A DNA stretch of 20,154 nucleotides from a virus, in IMG/VR virus record IMGVR_UViG_3300014720_000239, positions 1 to 20,154 of that record. One strand, given 5' to 3'. Shown here one piece after another: positions 8,508 to 15,721 of this stretch (positions within the stretch are counted from its first letter, which is position 1; the number at the start of each line of letters is the position of its first letter). The position numbers and the translations under genes were made by a program. Under the pieces are notes generated by a model. The model was not told the DNA's origin, did not search any database, and saw only the letters and a program-made list of their open reading frames with translations.

Positions 8508-9614
8508 TTAGAATCCTTGTAGAACACGAAGCTTGTGAGTAACTTCAAGTTCACGGAAAGCAAGCTGCATTCTTATTTGTGTTGGATATCCATCATGGAA
8601 GGTTGACCATGTTCCATTTGGTGAATATGAAACGTCTATCTGAGTTAGCGCACAAGTATTTATTCTTGGTATTCTTGTATTTTCAAGACCTCTATGATAG
8701 AATGTTATATCAAATTCTGCTGGAGGCACCCAAAAGAATGAATTTACAATGCCGGGTCTTATTTCTGGTGCAGCATGATATCTTAGAGTTCTGATGATTT
8801 GTCTTAAAGTTTCTGATTCTTTGTGACTAGAAGGTGCAAATATAAAATCAAACCTATGCTCTCTCTGCATTGTGTTAGCATACAATACTTCAACTTTTGG
8901 ATTAATTGGACGGCCTACGATAGTTGCAGCTTGAGCAGCGCCAGATAATGTATCTGTTACTGCTCCACTTATTCCAGTAGCTGCTAAAGCACCTGCTGCA
9001 CCGCCTTTTAAAGCGCCTAGGCCAGCAGCAGCAAAAGTAAATAATCCACCAGCTATTTGAGCACCAAATTTTGTTAAGCTGATATTCTCAAAATCGTGCG
9101 TATCATTGAAAGTCAATTCAGCATTAGGCATATAAAGAGCAATCGACTCTTGAATTCTTCTTGTGAATCTAGGTCTTGTTATTCCACTTGTTGAAAATCC
9201 TGAAACTTGACCTAGATTTTGACCAGCTTGATTTGTAAAGTTTTTATCTATTGTAAATCTCAAAGCATCAGTTTTAGACAGTTCGCCGTAGTTGCCTATC
9301 TGTGTAGGAAAAACTGTAGCTATGGTTCTTGTTCCCTCTGCTGTTCCTATTTCATTCATTTGAGAAGAGGTTTGAACGTTGATGTTGATGACCATATAAT
9401 GGCCTTCATAAGATTGTCCGCCTAAGTTTTCTGGAAAAATTCTATAATTGAAATCATATTTTCGTTGTGTCAGTGTTGGATCAGAAGGAGTTCCTCCAAG
9501 AAGTTCATCATTTGATATTGAGTCTATGGCGTCAGTCGCTGTATTTGCTATGCTAGTGTCTAATTCAGACCATGGTGTGGTAACAAAATCCCACCAGCTT
9601 CTTTCTTCTGGCAT
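8508..9614 (-). CDS. 48: Baseplate tail-tube cap protein gp48
   Basis: gp48 sits on top of the hub and starts the tail tube together with gp54. The length (368 residues) matches T4 gp48 (364). The C-terminal half (KVEVLYANTMQREHRFDFIFAPSS, EFDITFYHRGLENTRIPRI, ALTQIDVSYSPNG, IRMQLAFRELEVTHK) is the tube-like beta fold of this family. A long Ala/Gly-rich segment lies at about residues 184-235. It is the first gene of the leftward operon, with a strong site (TTTAGGAGA) nine bases before the ATG and a late promoter box just upstream. Confidence 0.92.
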   Translation of the reverse strand: MPEERSWWDFVTTPWSELDTSIANTATDAIDSISNDELLGGTPSDPTLTQRKYDFNYRIFPENLGGQSYEGHYMVININVQTSSQMNEIGTAEGTRTIATVFPTQIGNYGELSKTDALRFTIDKNFTNQAGQNLGQVSGFSTSGITRPRFTRRIQESIALYMPNAELTFNDTHDFENISLTKFGAQIAGGLFTFAAAGLGALKGGAAGALAATGISGAVTDTLSGAAQAATIVGRPINPKVEVLYANTMQREHRFDFIFAPSSHKESETLRQIIRTLRYHAAPEIRPGIVNSFFWVPPAEFDITFYHRGLENTRIPRINTCALTQIDVSYSPNGTWSTFHDGYPTQIRMQLAFRELEVTHKLRVLQGF

Positions 9615-9638
9615 TATTGTCTCCTAAACTATTCTATA

Positions 9639-9646
9639 TATTTATA
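9639..9646 (-). promoter_or_regulatory. T4-type late promoter box for the gp48 operon
   Basis: Read on the minus strand, these bases are TATAAATA, the exact T4 late promoter element recognised by gp55 with the gp33 coactivator. Transcription would start near 9633, leaving a leader of about 19 bases that contains the gp48 ribosome-binding site. The presence of a gp33-like gene at 16304-16531 supports this reading. The match is exact and well placed, but AT-rich DNA can produce it by chance. Confidence 0.72.
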
Positions 9647-10092
9647 TGGAAACCTACAAAGGCAAATTCAAACCAAAGAACCCAGAAAAGTATAGTGGTG
9701 ATCCAACGAACATCATATATCGTTCGTTATGGGAGCGTAAGTGTATGGTTAAATTTGATGAAAACCCCAACGTTCTAGAGTGGAGAAGCGAAGAGGTGGC
9801 TATACCTTACTTATCTCCTATTGACAATCGAGTCCATAGATATTTTCCTGATTTCATCATAAAAGTGATTACAAAAGAAGGTTCTAAGAAGACCTATATG
9901 ATAGAAGTAAAGCCTAAGTCTCAGACCAAAGAGCCTAAAAAGAAAAAGAAAATAACCAAAGCATACCTTAGAGAAGTCACTGAATGGGGTAAAAACTCAG
10001 CAAAATGGAAAGCTGCGGAAGACTACTGTTCTGATAGAGGTTGGGAATTTAAAATACTGACCGAAGACGAGATTTTTGGTAAAAACAGATAA
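9646..10092 (+). CDS. 4: Head completion protein gp4-like nuclease
   Basis: In T4, gp4 (also called gp50/65) completes DNA-filled heads before tail joining. This 148-residue protein has the usual length and the family opening YKGKFKPKNPEKYSGDPTNI followed by YRSLWE. It carries a TnsA-type PD-(D/E)xK nuclease layout: Glu30 (SLWERK), Asp69 (YFPDFII), and Glu87 with Lys89 (IEVKPK). A lysine-rich segment follows. The start matches the family, yet no Shine-Dalgarno precedes it and the upstream 31 bases are shared with the divergent gp48 promoter. In T4 the gene also lies next to 53. Confidence 0.9.
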   Translation: METYKGKFKPKNPEKYSGDPTNIIYRSLWERKCMVKFDENPNVLEWRSEEVAIPYLSPIDNRVHRYFPDFIIKVITKEGSKKTYMIEVKPKSQTKEPKKKKKITKAYLREVTEWGKNSAKWKAAEDYCSDRGWEFKILTEDEIFGKNR

Positions 10093-10100
10093 ATAGGAAT

Positions 10101-10601
10101 ATGGCTAAACAAGAAGAAAAACAATCCGTTGACTGGTTCATAGGCAAAGCTAGGAGCGCAGCTGGATACAGAAGAAATATTATCAACAATGATGATAGGT
10201 CTAGAAATGGAACTGTCATAGGAAAGATGTATTTCTTCTATTATGATCCAAAACACAAAGAAAAATTACCCATATATGATAAATTTCCTCTTGTTTTCCC
10301 TATAGAGCGTTACAATGACGGCTTTCTGGGGTTAAATCTACACTATCTAGCACCAGGCGAAAGGCAGGCTTTATTAGGTCAGCTTACAACATACAGAACA
10401 AATAGTAAGTATAACGAGACAACCAAATTGAAATTATCATATGATCTGTTGGCTAGCACCAAAAGATTGAATAGTTTGGCTAGACCTTGCATCAAGAGAT
10501 ATCTTTTTGGTCAAGTTAGAAGTAAATTTATAGAAATAACAGCAAACGAATGGTCAAATGCGATTAATCTTCCAGTCCAGATGTTTGTAACAAAGAGTTA
10601 A
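10101..10601 (+). CDS. Unrecognised conserved-looking phage protein, virion block
   Basis: I do not recognise a function for this 166-residue protein. It starts eight bases after the gp4-like gene, with a TAGGA site very close to the ATG. A distinctive stretch is YFFYYDPKHKEKLPIYDKFP followed by LVFPIERYNDGFLGLNLHYL (about residues 44-83), rich in aromatics and prolines. I recall similar strings from other T4-like phages, but without an assigned role. It is basic overall, with no signal or membrane segment. Its place between gp4 and gp54 suggests a virion assembly or structural role; this is inference from position only. Confidence 0.8.
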   Translation: MAKQEEKQSVDWFIGKARSAAGYRRNIINNDDRSRNGTVIGKMYFFYYDPKHKEKLPIYDKFPLVFPIERYNDGFLGLNLHYLAPGERQALLGQLTTYRTNSKYNETTKLKLSYDLLASTKRLNSLARPCIKRYLFGQVRSKFIEITANEWSNAINLPVQMFVTKS

Positions 10602-10604
10602 GAA

Positions 10605-11384
10605 ATGGCATCAACAGTTTTCACAAATCCTCCTGGCTTTCTAGGATTACAAGAACATAAAGCTATAATTAATAGACAAGGTGGTCCAGCCAAAGCGAAC
10701 AGATTTGTCGCAAGGCTTAACAGTATTCCGAGAAAGATTGTCCGTAGAGGAATATACAATAATCTAATTAGAGATATACCATATCTGTGTGAAGCTGCTG
10801 AATTTCCTGGACGCGGCTTCATGAATATAGACGTTCGCTATTATGGCCCAAACTTCAAAGTGCCATTCCAGACAACTTACGAAGACTTGAATTTGACTTT
10901 CTTGGTGAGAGATTTATTCTTAGAAAGACAGATGTTTGATGATTGGTTAGAATTGATCAACCCATCAAATACTTACAATTTTTCATACAGAAAAGACTAT
11001 ATTTGTAATATTGATTTGTTTCAAATGAGCGAAGTTGAAATATCATCTGGAGGTTCCGGTGACCGTCCTAACCGTCCATCAACGTCAACAAATCAGTCTA
11101 AGTCTAGCTCTGTTCAGTATAAGTTTACCTTTGAAGAAGCTTGGCCTATTCTTGTTAATCCAATGCCTGTAAACTGGGCAGAAGATAACTTTCACAGACT
11201 GACGGTCTCATTCACTTACAAGAGATGGCATAGAGAAACACTTGATCCAAATTATCTACAAGCATTTGATCTTATTAATGGCGCAGATACTATAATCAAC
11301 GGCACATGGTTGCCAACATACGATTCTAAAGGTGTTGTTGTAGATAATCCTGTTGGTTCACAACCAAGAGGTCCTAATAGATAA
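10605..11384 (+). CDS. 54: Baseplate tail-tube initiator gp54-like
   Basis: gp54 follows gp48 in T4 assembly and provides the platform on which the gp19 tube polymerises. This 259-residue protein (T4 gp54 has 320) shows the gp19/gp54-type tube fold pattern: RFVARLNSIPR, LCEAAEFPGRGFMNIDVRYY, then VPFQTTYEDLNLTFLVRDLF, and near the end FHRLTVSFTYKRWHRETL. A Gly/Ser-rich linker lies at about residues 147-170. A tail tube protein is the main alternative, since the folds are shared. Length and proximity to baseplate genes favour the initiator. Confidence 0.75.
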   Translation: MASTVFTNPPGFLGLQEHKAIINRQGGPAKANRFVARLNSIPRKIVRRGIYNNLIRDIPYLCEAAEFPGRGFMNIDVRYYGPNFKVPFQTTYEDLNLTFLVRDLFLERQMFDDWLELINPSNTYNFSYRKDYICNIDLFQMSEVEISSGGSGDRPNRPSTSTNQSKSSSVQYKFTFEEAWPILVNPMPVNWAEDNFHRLTVSFTYKRWHRETLDPNYLQAFDLINGADTIINGTWLPTYDSKGVVVDNPVGSQPRGPNR

Positions 11385-11400
11385 AAGAGGTTAATACATT

Positions 11401-12126
11401 ATGAATTTTCCTAATATTGCTACGCCTACATATAGTCTTACTTTACCCTCAAGTGGAAAACCAGTCAGGGTAAGACCGTTTTTGGTTAAAGAAGAGAAGC
11501 TTCTTCTGATAGCCGCACAGACGAAAGACACCAACGAAATAATAGAAACAACAAAACAGGTCATTAGCAACTGCTTAATAGATAACGATGTTTCTGTTGA
11601 AAATCTACCATTCTTTGATGTAGACTATCTGATTATCGCACTGAGAGCAAAATCTATTGGAGAAGCTATTCCTATCAAGTTCACATGCAATAACATAGTT
11701 GATAACCAGAGGTGTGGGCATGTGTTTACCATTGATGTTGATATCTCTAAAACAACGGTTATCAAAGATGATACGATAAGTCCTGAGATTTGGTTGGCTG
11801 ACGATTTTGGTGTTAAGATGAAATATCCAAAGTATTCAGCAATCAAAACAATCATGTCAAATGAAACTGAATTAGATAGAATAATCAGAATCATAGGCGC
11901 ATCTATAGAGTACATTTTTGATAAAGAGCAAATCTACACCACAAAAGATAAGACAAGAGAAGAGATGCAAGAGTTTGTAGAGGGTTTGACAAAAGTTCAA
12001 CTCTCCAAGTTAGAAAACTTTGTTAGAAATTTTCCTGAAATTGAGTGTAGAGTAGAGCATACTTGTGAAAAATGTAATTTTGACCATAAGATCAGATACA
12101 ACAACTTCGAGAGTTTTTTTTTATAG
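11401..12126 (+). CDS. 26: Baseplate hub assembly protein gp26-like
   Basis: The protein has 241 residues (T4 gp26 has 208) and matches the T4_baseplate (gp26) family: TYSLTLPSSGKPVRVRPFLV and KEEKLLLIA near the N-terminus, then a cysteine pair C96/C105 and a second pair C222/C225 (TCEKC), together suggesting a split zinc site. The C-terminal half is helical. gp26 acts in hub assembly and is probably not a major virion part. The gene ends on a nine-T run directly followed by TAG, where ribosomes could slip into the next reading frame. An AGAGG site precedes the ATG. Confidence 0.9.
   Translation: MNFPNIATPTYSLTLPSSGKPVRVRPFLVKEEKLLLIAAQTKDTNEIIETTKQVISNCLIDNDVSVENLPFFDVDYLIIALRAKSIGEAIPIKFTCNNIVDNQRCGHVFTIDVDISKTTVIKDDTISPEIWLADDFGVKMKYPKYSAIKTIMSNETELDRIIRIIGASIEYIFDKEQIYTTKDKTREEMQEFVEGLTKVQLSKLENFVRNFPEIECRVEHTCEKCNFDHKIRYNNFESFFL
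12117..12123 (+). promoter_or_regulatory. Predicted -1 ribosomal frameshift site
   Basis: The last sense codons of gp26 are TTT TTT TTA followed by the TAG stop at 12124. In the gp26 frame this contains T TTT TTA, a canonical X XXY YYZ slippery heptamer (the same as the HIV-1 gag-pol site). After a -1 slip, translation continues with ATA at 12123 and stays open for 68 codons to 12329. The T run spans 12114-12122. A stop codon immediately after the slip site can further favour slipping. Confidence 0.75.
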
Positions 12127-12329
12127 TTTTTGGCCATGACAGTCTTATTAACCATTATAAGACCAATTTTAACTTGATGCAATTCCATCATTATTCTTTG
12201 AGTGATTTAGAAAATATGCTGCCTTGGGAGAGATACCTGTATCTGGATCTACTCAAGGCTCATATACAAGAAGAGAATGAAAAAGCAAGAGAAAAGCAGA
12301 TGTTAATGCAGAGACAAATGAGAAAGTAA
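12123..12329 (+). CDS. 51: gp51-like extension reached by -1 frameshift
   Basis: This 68-residue frame has no usable start of its own. The only early ATG (12177) lacks a ribosome-binding site and would discard part of the frame. It is open directly from the gp26 slip site. The product includes YSLSDLENMLPWERYLYLDL, a motif of the kind found in gp51/tail-assembly-chaperone C-termini, then a charged helix (AHIQEENEKAREKQ). In T4, genes 26 and 51 are adjacent, both needed for the hub. Here a 309-residue gp26-gp51 fusion would be made beside free gp26, comparable to lambda gpG/gpGT. The call of gp51 is by position and motif, since T4 gp51 is much longer. Confidence 0.7.
   Translation: MVFGHDSLINHYKTNFNLMQFHHYSLSDLENMLPWERYLYLDLLKAHIQEENEKAREKQMLMQRQMRK
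12142..12163 (+). promoter_or_regulatory. Hairpin downstream of the slip site
   Basis: GTCTTAT at 12142-12148 pairs perfectly with ATAAGAC at 12157-12163 around an eight-base loop. It begins 18 bases after the heptamer, farther than the usual 5-9, and is A/T-rich, so any stimulatory effect is uncertain. A TTG at 12130-12132 could extend the structure by pairing with CAA at 12164-12166. Confidence 0.35.
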
Positions 12330-12333
12330 TAAG

Positions 12334-14670
12334 ATGGCAATAGATCCAAAAAGCCTAACAGTCGATTATAGAACGCTTCAAGCTATACCGTTCCGCGATA
12401 GAAGGGCTTTGATGTATTCTAGTTATGCTGATCAAATCAATTCTGCTTTGACTCCAAGCCAGAGAGCTAATCTATTTCCTTCTTACTATAGGCAAGACGC
12501 TGCTGCTGCAAAATCAGCTTTGACTGGTACAAGCGGTGTACTCGGTGGTTCTAGCGCAGCGAATAGAGAAAGAACTGGTGCTGGTGTTGGTTTTTCAGAT
12601 TCTAACAATGTAGAAGGTCAACCAGAAAACAAGGGTCCGCCCGCGATAACTGCATCTGAGTTTCGTGCTGTAGAGAGTAATCCGTTTTTAGCAGGATATG
12701 CCGATAAGACAGTTAGAAAAAGTAGCTCAATTGATAATGTAACAGGCATAAAAAAAAGAGAAGCAGGTGCGCGAGGTAACTTAGGTTTCACACAAAATAC
12801 ATCACTTTCTCCTAAAAAGAGAGCTTTATTAGACGCTATAGCTACAGACAGTGGCGGCGGTTATGGTACTGTCAATTATAAAGCTAGAGAATTATATGGT
12901 ACTAAAGATGTTGTAGATTTATCTCAAGGACATCCTTTTGATGATGGTAACAAAAGTAAAAAAGGATATAAAGTAGGATACACAGCAGCCGGTAGATATC
13001 AGATTTTAGCATCTAACTATGTACCATTTGCCAAAAAATTAGGATTGATTGATCCTAAAACGGGTAAAGCTGATTTTTCGCCTGAAGCTCAAGATCAGAT
13101 TGCTTATGAAATGGCAAAAGATGTATACTCTAAAGGCACCGGCGGTAGAAATTTAGAAGAAGACTTAAACAACCCCAACATTACTCCCGATCAATTAATA
13201 CGACCTCTATCTATTGACTACGGATGGCATATTTTAAAAACAAAAAAAGGTATGCAAAGGGCAACAAATGTATTTTCTATCAATGAAAAAATTTATAACC
13301 TAGATTTAACTGAAGCTGTTGCAAATCAAACAACACCTGTTGAACACCCAGACGCAATGTCAGTAGTACAAGAAGTGGCCTCGCAAACTCCATCTGCTAG
13401 TGAATTGAAATCGGTAGCAGAAGGTTTAGATGTAAATGCCACAACAGAATCAGCATTGAACTTTTTAAACAATAAAGAAAGAAACCCAGACGGTGCTAAT
13501 TTAGTTGACGTTGATTCTAGACTTCTTGAAATAACAGAAATGGGTATTAAGAAATTTGAATCTGAAAATCCTAATTTGAAAGTAGAAATCTATGGTCCGA
13601 ACAGTGGAAAAAGAACATCGTCGGTTACTCAGAATTCACAACATTTAAAAGGACGAGCTTTAGACTTTGAGATTTTTGAGATTGATCCAAAAACAGGTAA
13701 GAAAACAGGAAAAAGATTAGCTAATTTTCCTACACAAGCAGGTGCAGGAGAAGCTGGCGACGAATATTTGAAGCTGCATCAAAACATAGAATTGGCTAGA
13801 ATATATAAAAAAGACGTGTTGAAAGACGATAGATATAAAACGGTTTATGGTCGTAGTGGCGCTCTTTTTGGTGGTGAGTATGCTTTTGATACTCAACACT
13901 ATGATATAGGAGGATTACCAGCTAGAGACGGTATTCAATCTTTAGGACAACCTGGAGGTAGTATTTTTGGTGGTTATACCGAAGAATATATGAGAAAATT
14001 TGGTGTTGAAAAAACAACGATGGATATAGAACCAGAAAAGTTGCCTGAAATGGCAAAACTGGCATACGGACCAAAACAAGAAATTGAACCAACCGTTGCG
14101 TCATTGCCTGAACCAAAAACATCTGTATTACCAAAAGATTCTGATAGTGTAACAAAAGCTCAACCTGCCGCAACATCAACAAATGTTACACTCCCTGTTC
14201 GAGTTGCTGCTACTACGACTACACAAGCACAAGAAGTTGTGCCACCTCAAACTGCTACTACGACTGAAGAACCACAATCACAGACTATACCCATAAAAAC
14301 AATGGCTCAAGGTGGCATAGTACCATCTTACGGAGAAAACGAAATTATCACTCGCGCGCCTACGAGTGGAGAAGTAATTCAAAGAACTAAAATCTCAGAG
14401 TATGGTGCAGAGCAGGTGAAAGTTGAACCTATATCAAAGATGAAAGCCGAAGCCTTGACACCAGCTAAGAATGATGTTGATGTCGCTCCTCAGATGAATG
14501 AAGACCAGCAGAAACCTCCTATGCAAAGATCAAGTATGACAGCTTCTAAAGTTCCTAGTAGGCCTTATTCAAATATAACTTCAGAGATTAAGAAACCAAC
14601 AGCAACTGCACTTAGAGCAGCATTACAAATCAGAATGGGTAACACATCAATGGGCGATTATGTTGCATAA
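12334..14670 (+). CDS. Tail-associated peptidoglycan hydrolase, lysozyme-like plus M15 peptidase-like
   Basis: This is a 778-residue two-domain protein. Residues of about 160-310 resemble the lambda R endolysin (transglycosylase): LLDAIA, then TAAGRYQIL at 217-225, KKLGLID, and DFSPEAQDQIAYEMAK at 247-262. The lambda catalytic Glu (AWSEGT) aligns with Ser173 here (ATDSGG), so activity is doubtful unless Asp172 substitutes. Residues of about 385-530 resemble M15 D,D/L,D-peptidases: SQHLKGRALDFEI with His437 and Asp444, and TQHYDIGG with His522, the expected zinc ligands. The C-terminus is Thr/Pro-rich and ends with a conserved-looking MAQGGIVPSYGENEII block. The location after gp26/51 suggests a virion-borne enzyme that opens the wall at entry, in place of the T4 gp5 lysozyme. 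A tape-measure role is not supported, as little of it is long coiled coil. Confidence 0.78.
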   Translation: MAIDPKSLTVDYRTLQAIPFRDRRALMYSSYADQINSALTPSQRANLFPSYYRQDAAAAKSALTGTSGVLGGSSAANRERTGAGVGFSDSNNVEGQPENKGPPAITASEFRAVESNPFLAGYADKTVRKSSSIDNVTGIKKREAGARGNLGFTQNTSLSPKKRALLDAIATDSGGGYGTVNYKARELYGTKDVVDLSQGHPFDDGNKSKKGYKVGYTAAGRYQILASNYVPFAKKLGLIDPKTGKADFSPEAQDQIAYEMAKDVYSKGTGGRNLEEDLNNPNITPDQLIRPLSIDYGWHILKTKKGMQRATNVFSINEKIYNLDLTEAVANQTTPVEHPDAMSVVQEVASQTPSASELKSVAEGLDVNATTESALNFLNNKERNPDGANLVDVDSRLLEITEMGIKKFESENPNLKVEIYGPNSGKRTSSVTQNSQHLKGRALDFEIFEIDPKTGKKTGKRLANFPTQAGAGEAGDEYLKLHQNIELARIYKKDVLKDDRYKTVYGRSGALFGGEYAFDTQHYDIGGLPARDGIQSLGQPGGSIFGGYTEEYMRKFGVEKTTMDIEPEKLPEMAKLAYGPKQEIEPTVASLPEPKTSVLPKDSDSVTKAQPAATSTNVTLPVRVAATTTTQAQEVVPPQTATTTEEPQSQTIPIKTMAQGGIVPSYGENEIITRAPTSGEVIQRTKISEYGAEQVKVEPISKMKAEALTPAKNDVDVAPQMNEDQQKPPMQRSSMTASKVPSRPYSNITSEIKKPTATALRAALQIRMGNTSMGDYVA

Positions 14671-14699
14671 AAAGAGAGGGAGCCAAAACTCCCTCTCTT
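14667..14699 (-). terminator. Rho-independent terminator for gp32
   Basis: An 11-base-pair stem (14672-14682 with 14689-14699; core GAGAGGGAG/CTCCCTCTC) has a six-base loop. On the minus strand it is followed by TTTTT running into the end of the plus-strand gene, which gives a proper U-tract 21 bases after the gp32 stop. On the plus strand the stem lies right after the stop of the 778-residue gene but is followed by a C/T mix, so it is weaker there. It serves as the boundary between two convergent genes. Confidence 0.85.
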
Positions 14700-14720
14700 C
14701 TCTCTCACGCTGCAACAAGA

Positions 14721-15632
14721 TTACTCGGCCAGAGCCTTGAAGTAACTCAGATCCTCGTCCTCATCAGTATCAAACGGCACAGTATCTTCAACAGACTTAC
14801 GCGGCTTTGACGACTCAAATGTCGGTTTAGACTGAGTAACTGAATCGGTGATCTGGTCGTTTACTGTACCAGCAGCACCAAGAACTTCATCAAGGCGCTT
14901 CTTCAGTTCATCATAAGACTTGAACTTCTTGGCGTCAACGAATTCCTTGAGTGAGTATTCAGACTTCCAAATCTTCTCAAGTTCACTGTCATCATCAGAC
15001 AGTGGCTTGGGAATATCGAAGGTAGACTGGTCATAGTTCAGATAACCAGCAACCATACGAGTACGAAGCTTGAAGTTAGCGCCGTTCCAAAAATGGAACG
15101 GATTGACAGGTGTATCGCCGTCATATTCAGGATTCATAGCAAGAGTGATCTTGTCGAAAATCTTCTTACCGAAGACGAACAGGAAGACCTTGCCTTCGTT
15201 CTCAGGATTTGCAGGATCCTTGACAACATAGATGTTAGATATGTAATGCAGACGGCGTTTCTGGTCACGGGCCTGCTTGCGCTGCCAAGAGTTGTCATCG
15301 CTAGATGCGTTCCAAAGCTGGGAGTTGTATTCAGAAACAGGATCTTTCTGCCCAAGAGTCGTCAGAGACTTCTCAATGTACCACTTACCAGTAGGACCCT
15401 TGAAGCCATGATCGAAGTAGCGAACCCAAGGAAGTGAATCATCACCGTCTACTGCGGGAGCAGGAAGAAAGCGAATAACAGCAGAGCCGTTACCAGACTT
15501 ATCACGGCTTAACTTCCAGAAACGAGTATCTTCCTCGCGGTCAGAACCCTGAGGCGCGTTGATCTTTTCAATTTCCTTAGTGAGACGGCTGAGGTCAGTT
15601 GAAGAATTCTTGAGGGATGCAAAGTTTAACAT
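14721..15632 (-). CDS. 32: Single-stranded DNA-binding protein gp32
   Basis: gp32 coats single-stranded DNA in T4 replication, recombination and repair. The protein has 303 residues (T4 gp32 has 301). It shows the core OB-fold landmarks: FWKLSRDKSGNGSAVIRFLP, HGFKGPTGKWYIEKS, IYVVKDPANPENEGKVFLFV followed by FGKKIFDKI, and FHFWNGANFKLR. The C-terminus is acidic (DTDEDEDLSYFKALAE), as in T4, where it recruits partner proteins. The N-terminus differs from the T4 basic LAST-type opening. The T4 zinc ligands (His64, Cys77, Cys87, Cys90) are absent: the corresponding stretch reads EKSLTTLGQKDPVSEYN. It has a GGAG site before the ATG, its own promoter and its own terminator. Confidence 0.96.
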   Translation of the reverse strand: MLNFASLKNSSTDLSRLTKEIEKINAPQGSDREEDTRFWKLSRDKSGNGSAVIRFLPAPAVDGDDSLPWVRYFDHGFKGPTGKWYIEKSLTTLGQKDPVSEYNSQLWNASSDDNSWQRKQARDQKRRLHYISNIYVVKDPANPENEGKVFLFVFGKKIFDKITLAMNPEYDGDTPVNPFHFWNGANFKLRTRMVAGYLNYDQSTFDIPKPLSDDDSELEKIWKSEYSLKEFVDAKKFKSYDELKKRLDEVLGAAGTVNDQITDSVTQSKPTFESSKPRKSVEDTVPFDTDEDEDLSYFKALAE

Positions 15633-15646
15633 TGTATTTCTCCATA

Positions 15647-15682
15647 TATCAGTGTATGTTTTCGTATTATCAGTGTATAATA
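15647..15682. repeat. Operator-like direct repeat and dyad at the gp32 promoter
   Basis: TATCAGTGTAT occurs twice, at 15647-15657 and 15668-15678, 21 bases apart start to start (two helical turns). The second copy lies inside a perfect dyad, TATTAT-cagtgt-ATAATA (15665-15682), which covers the -10 box and the likely start site. This arrangement is typical of a repressor site; the first copy lies in the leader and could instead act at the RNA level. Confidence 0.55.
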
Positions 15683-15705
15683 ACAGAACAATCTCGCTCT
15701 GTCAA
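15670..15705 (-). promoter_or_regulatory. Sigma70-type promoter of gp32
   Basis: On the minus strand TTGACA (15705-15700) is followed by a 17-base spacer and TATTAT (15682-15677): a perfect -35, a 5/6 -10 and ideal spacing. Transcription would start near 15670, giving an A-rich leader of about 38 bases before the gp32 ATG. It begins just after the gp59 stop, so gp32 can be expressed independently of the upstream operon and early in infection. Confidence 0.85.
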
Positions 15706-15721
15706 TACTATATAGTTGCAT

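Noticed and set aside
10089-10096. GATAAATA, close to a late promoter box, before the 166-residue gene
   Set aside because: It is made of the gp4 stop codon and would place the start of transcription at or inside the next start codon.
12177-12329. A stand-alone 50-residue gp51-like gene from ATG 12177
   Set aside because: No ribosome-binding site lies upstream, and the frame is open back to the slip site, so frameshift access explains it better.
12334-14670. Tape measure protein
   Set aside because: Enzyme-like domains occupy the middle and there is little long coiled coil; a tape measure would be expected elsewhere in the genome.
14672-14699. Terminator of the plus-strand 778-residue gene
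   Set aside because: The stem is shared, but the plus side lacks a U-tract, so the main assignment is to gp32 on the minus strand.
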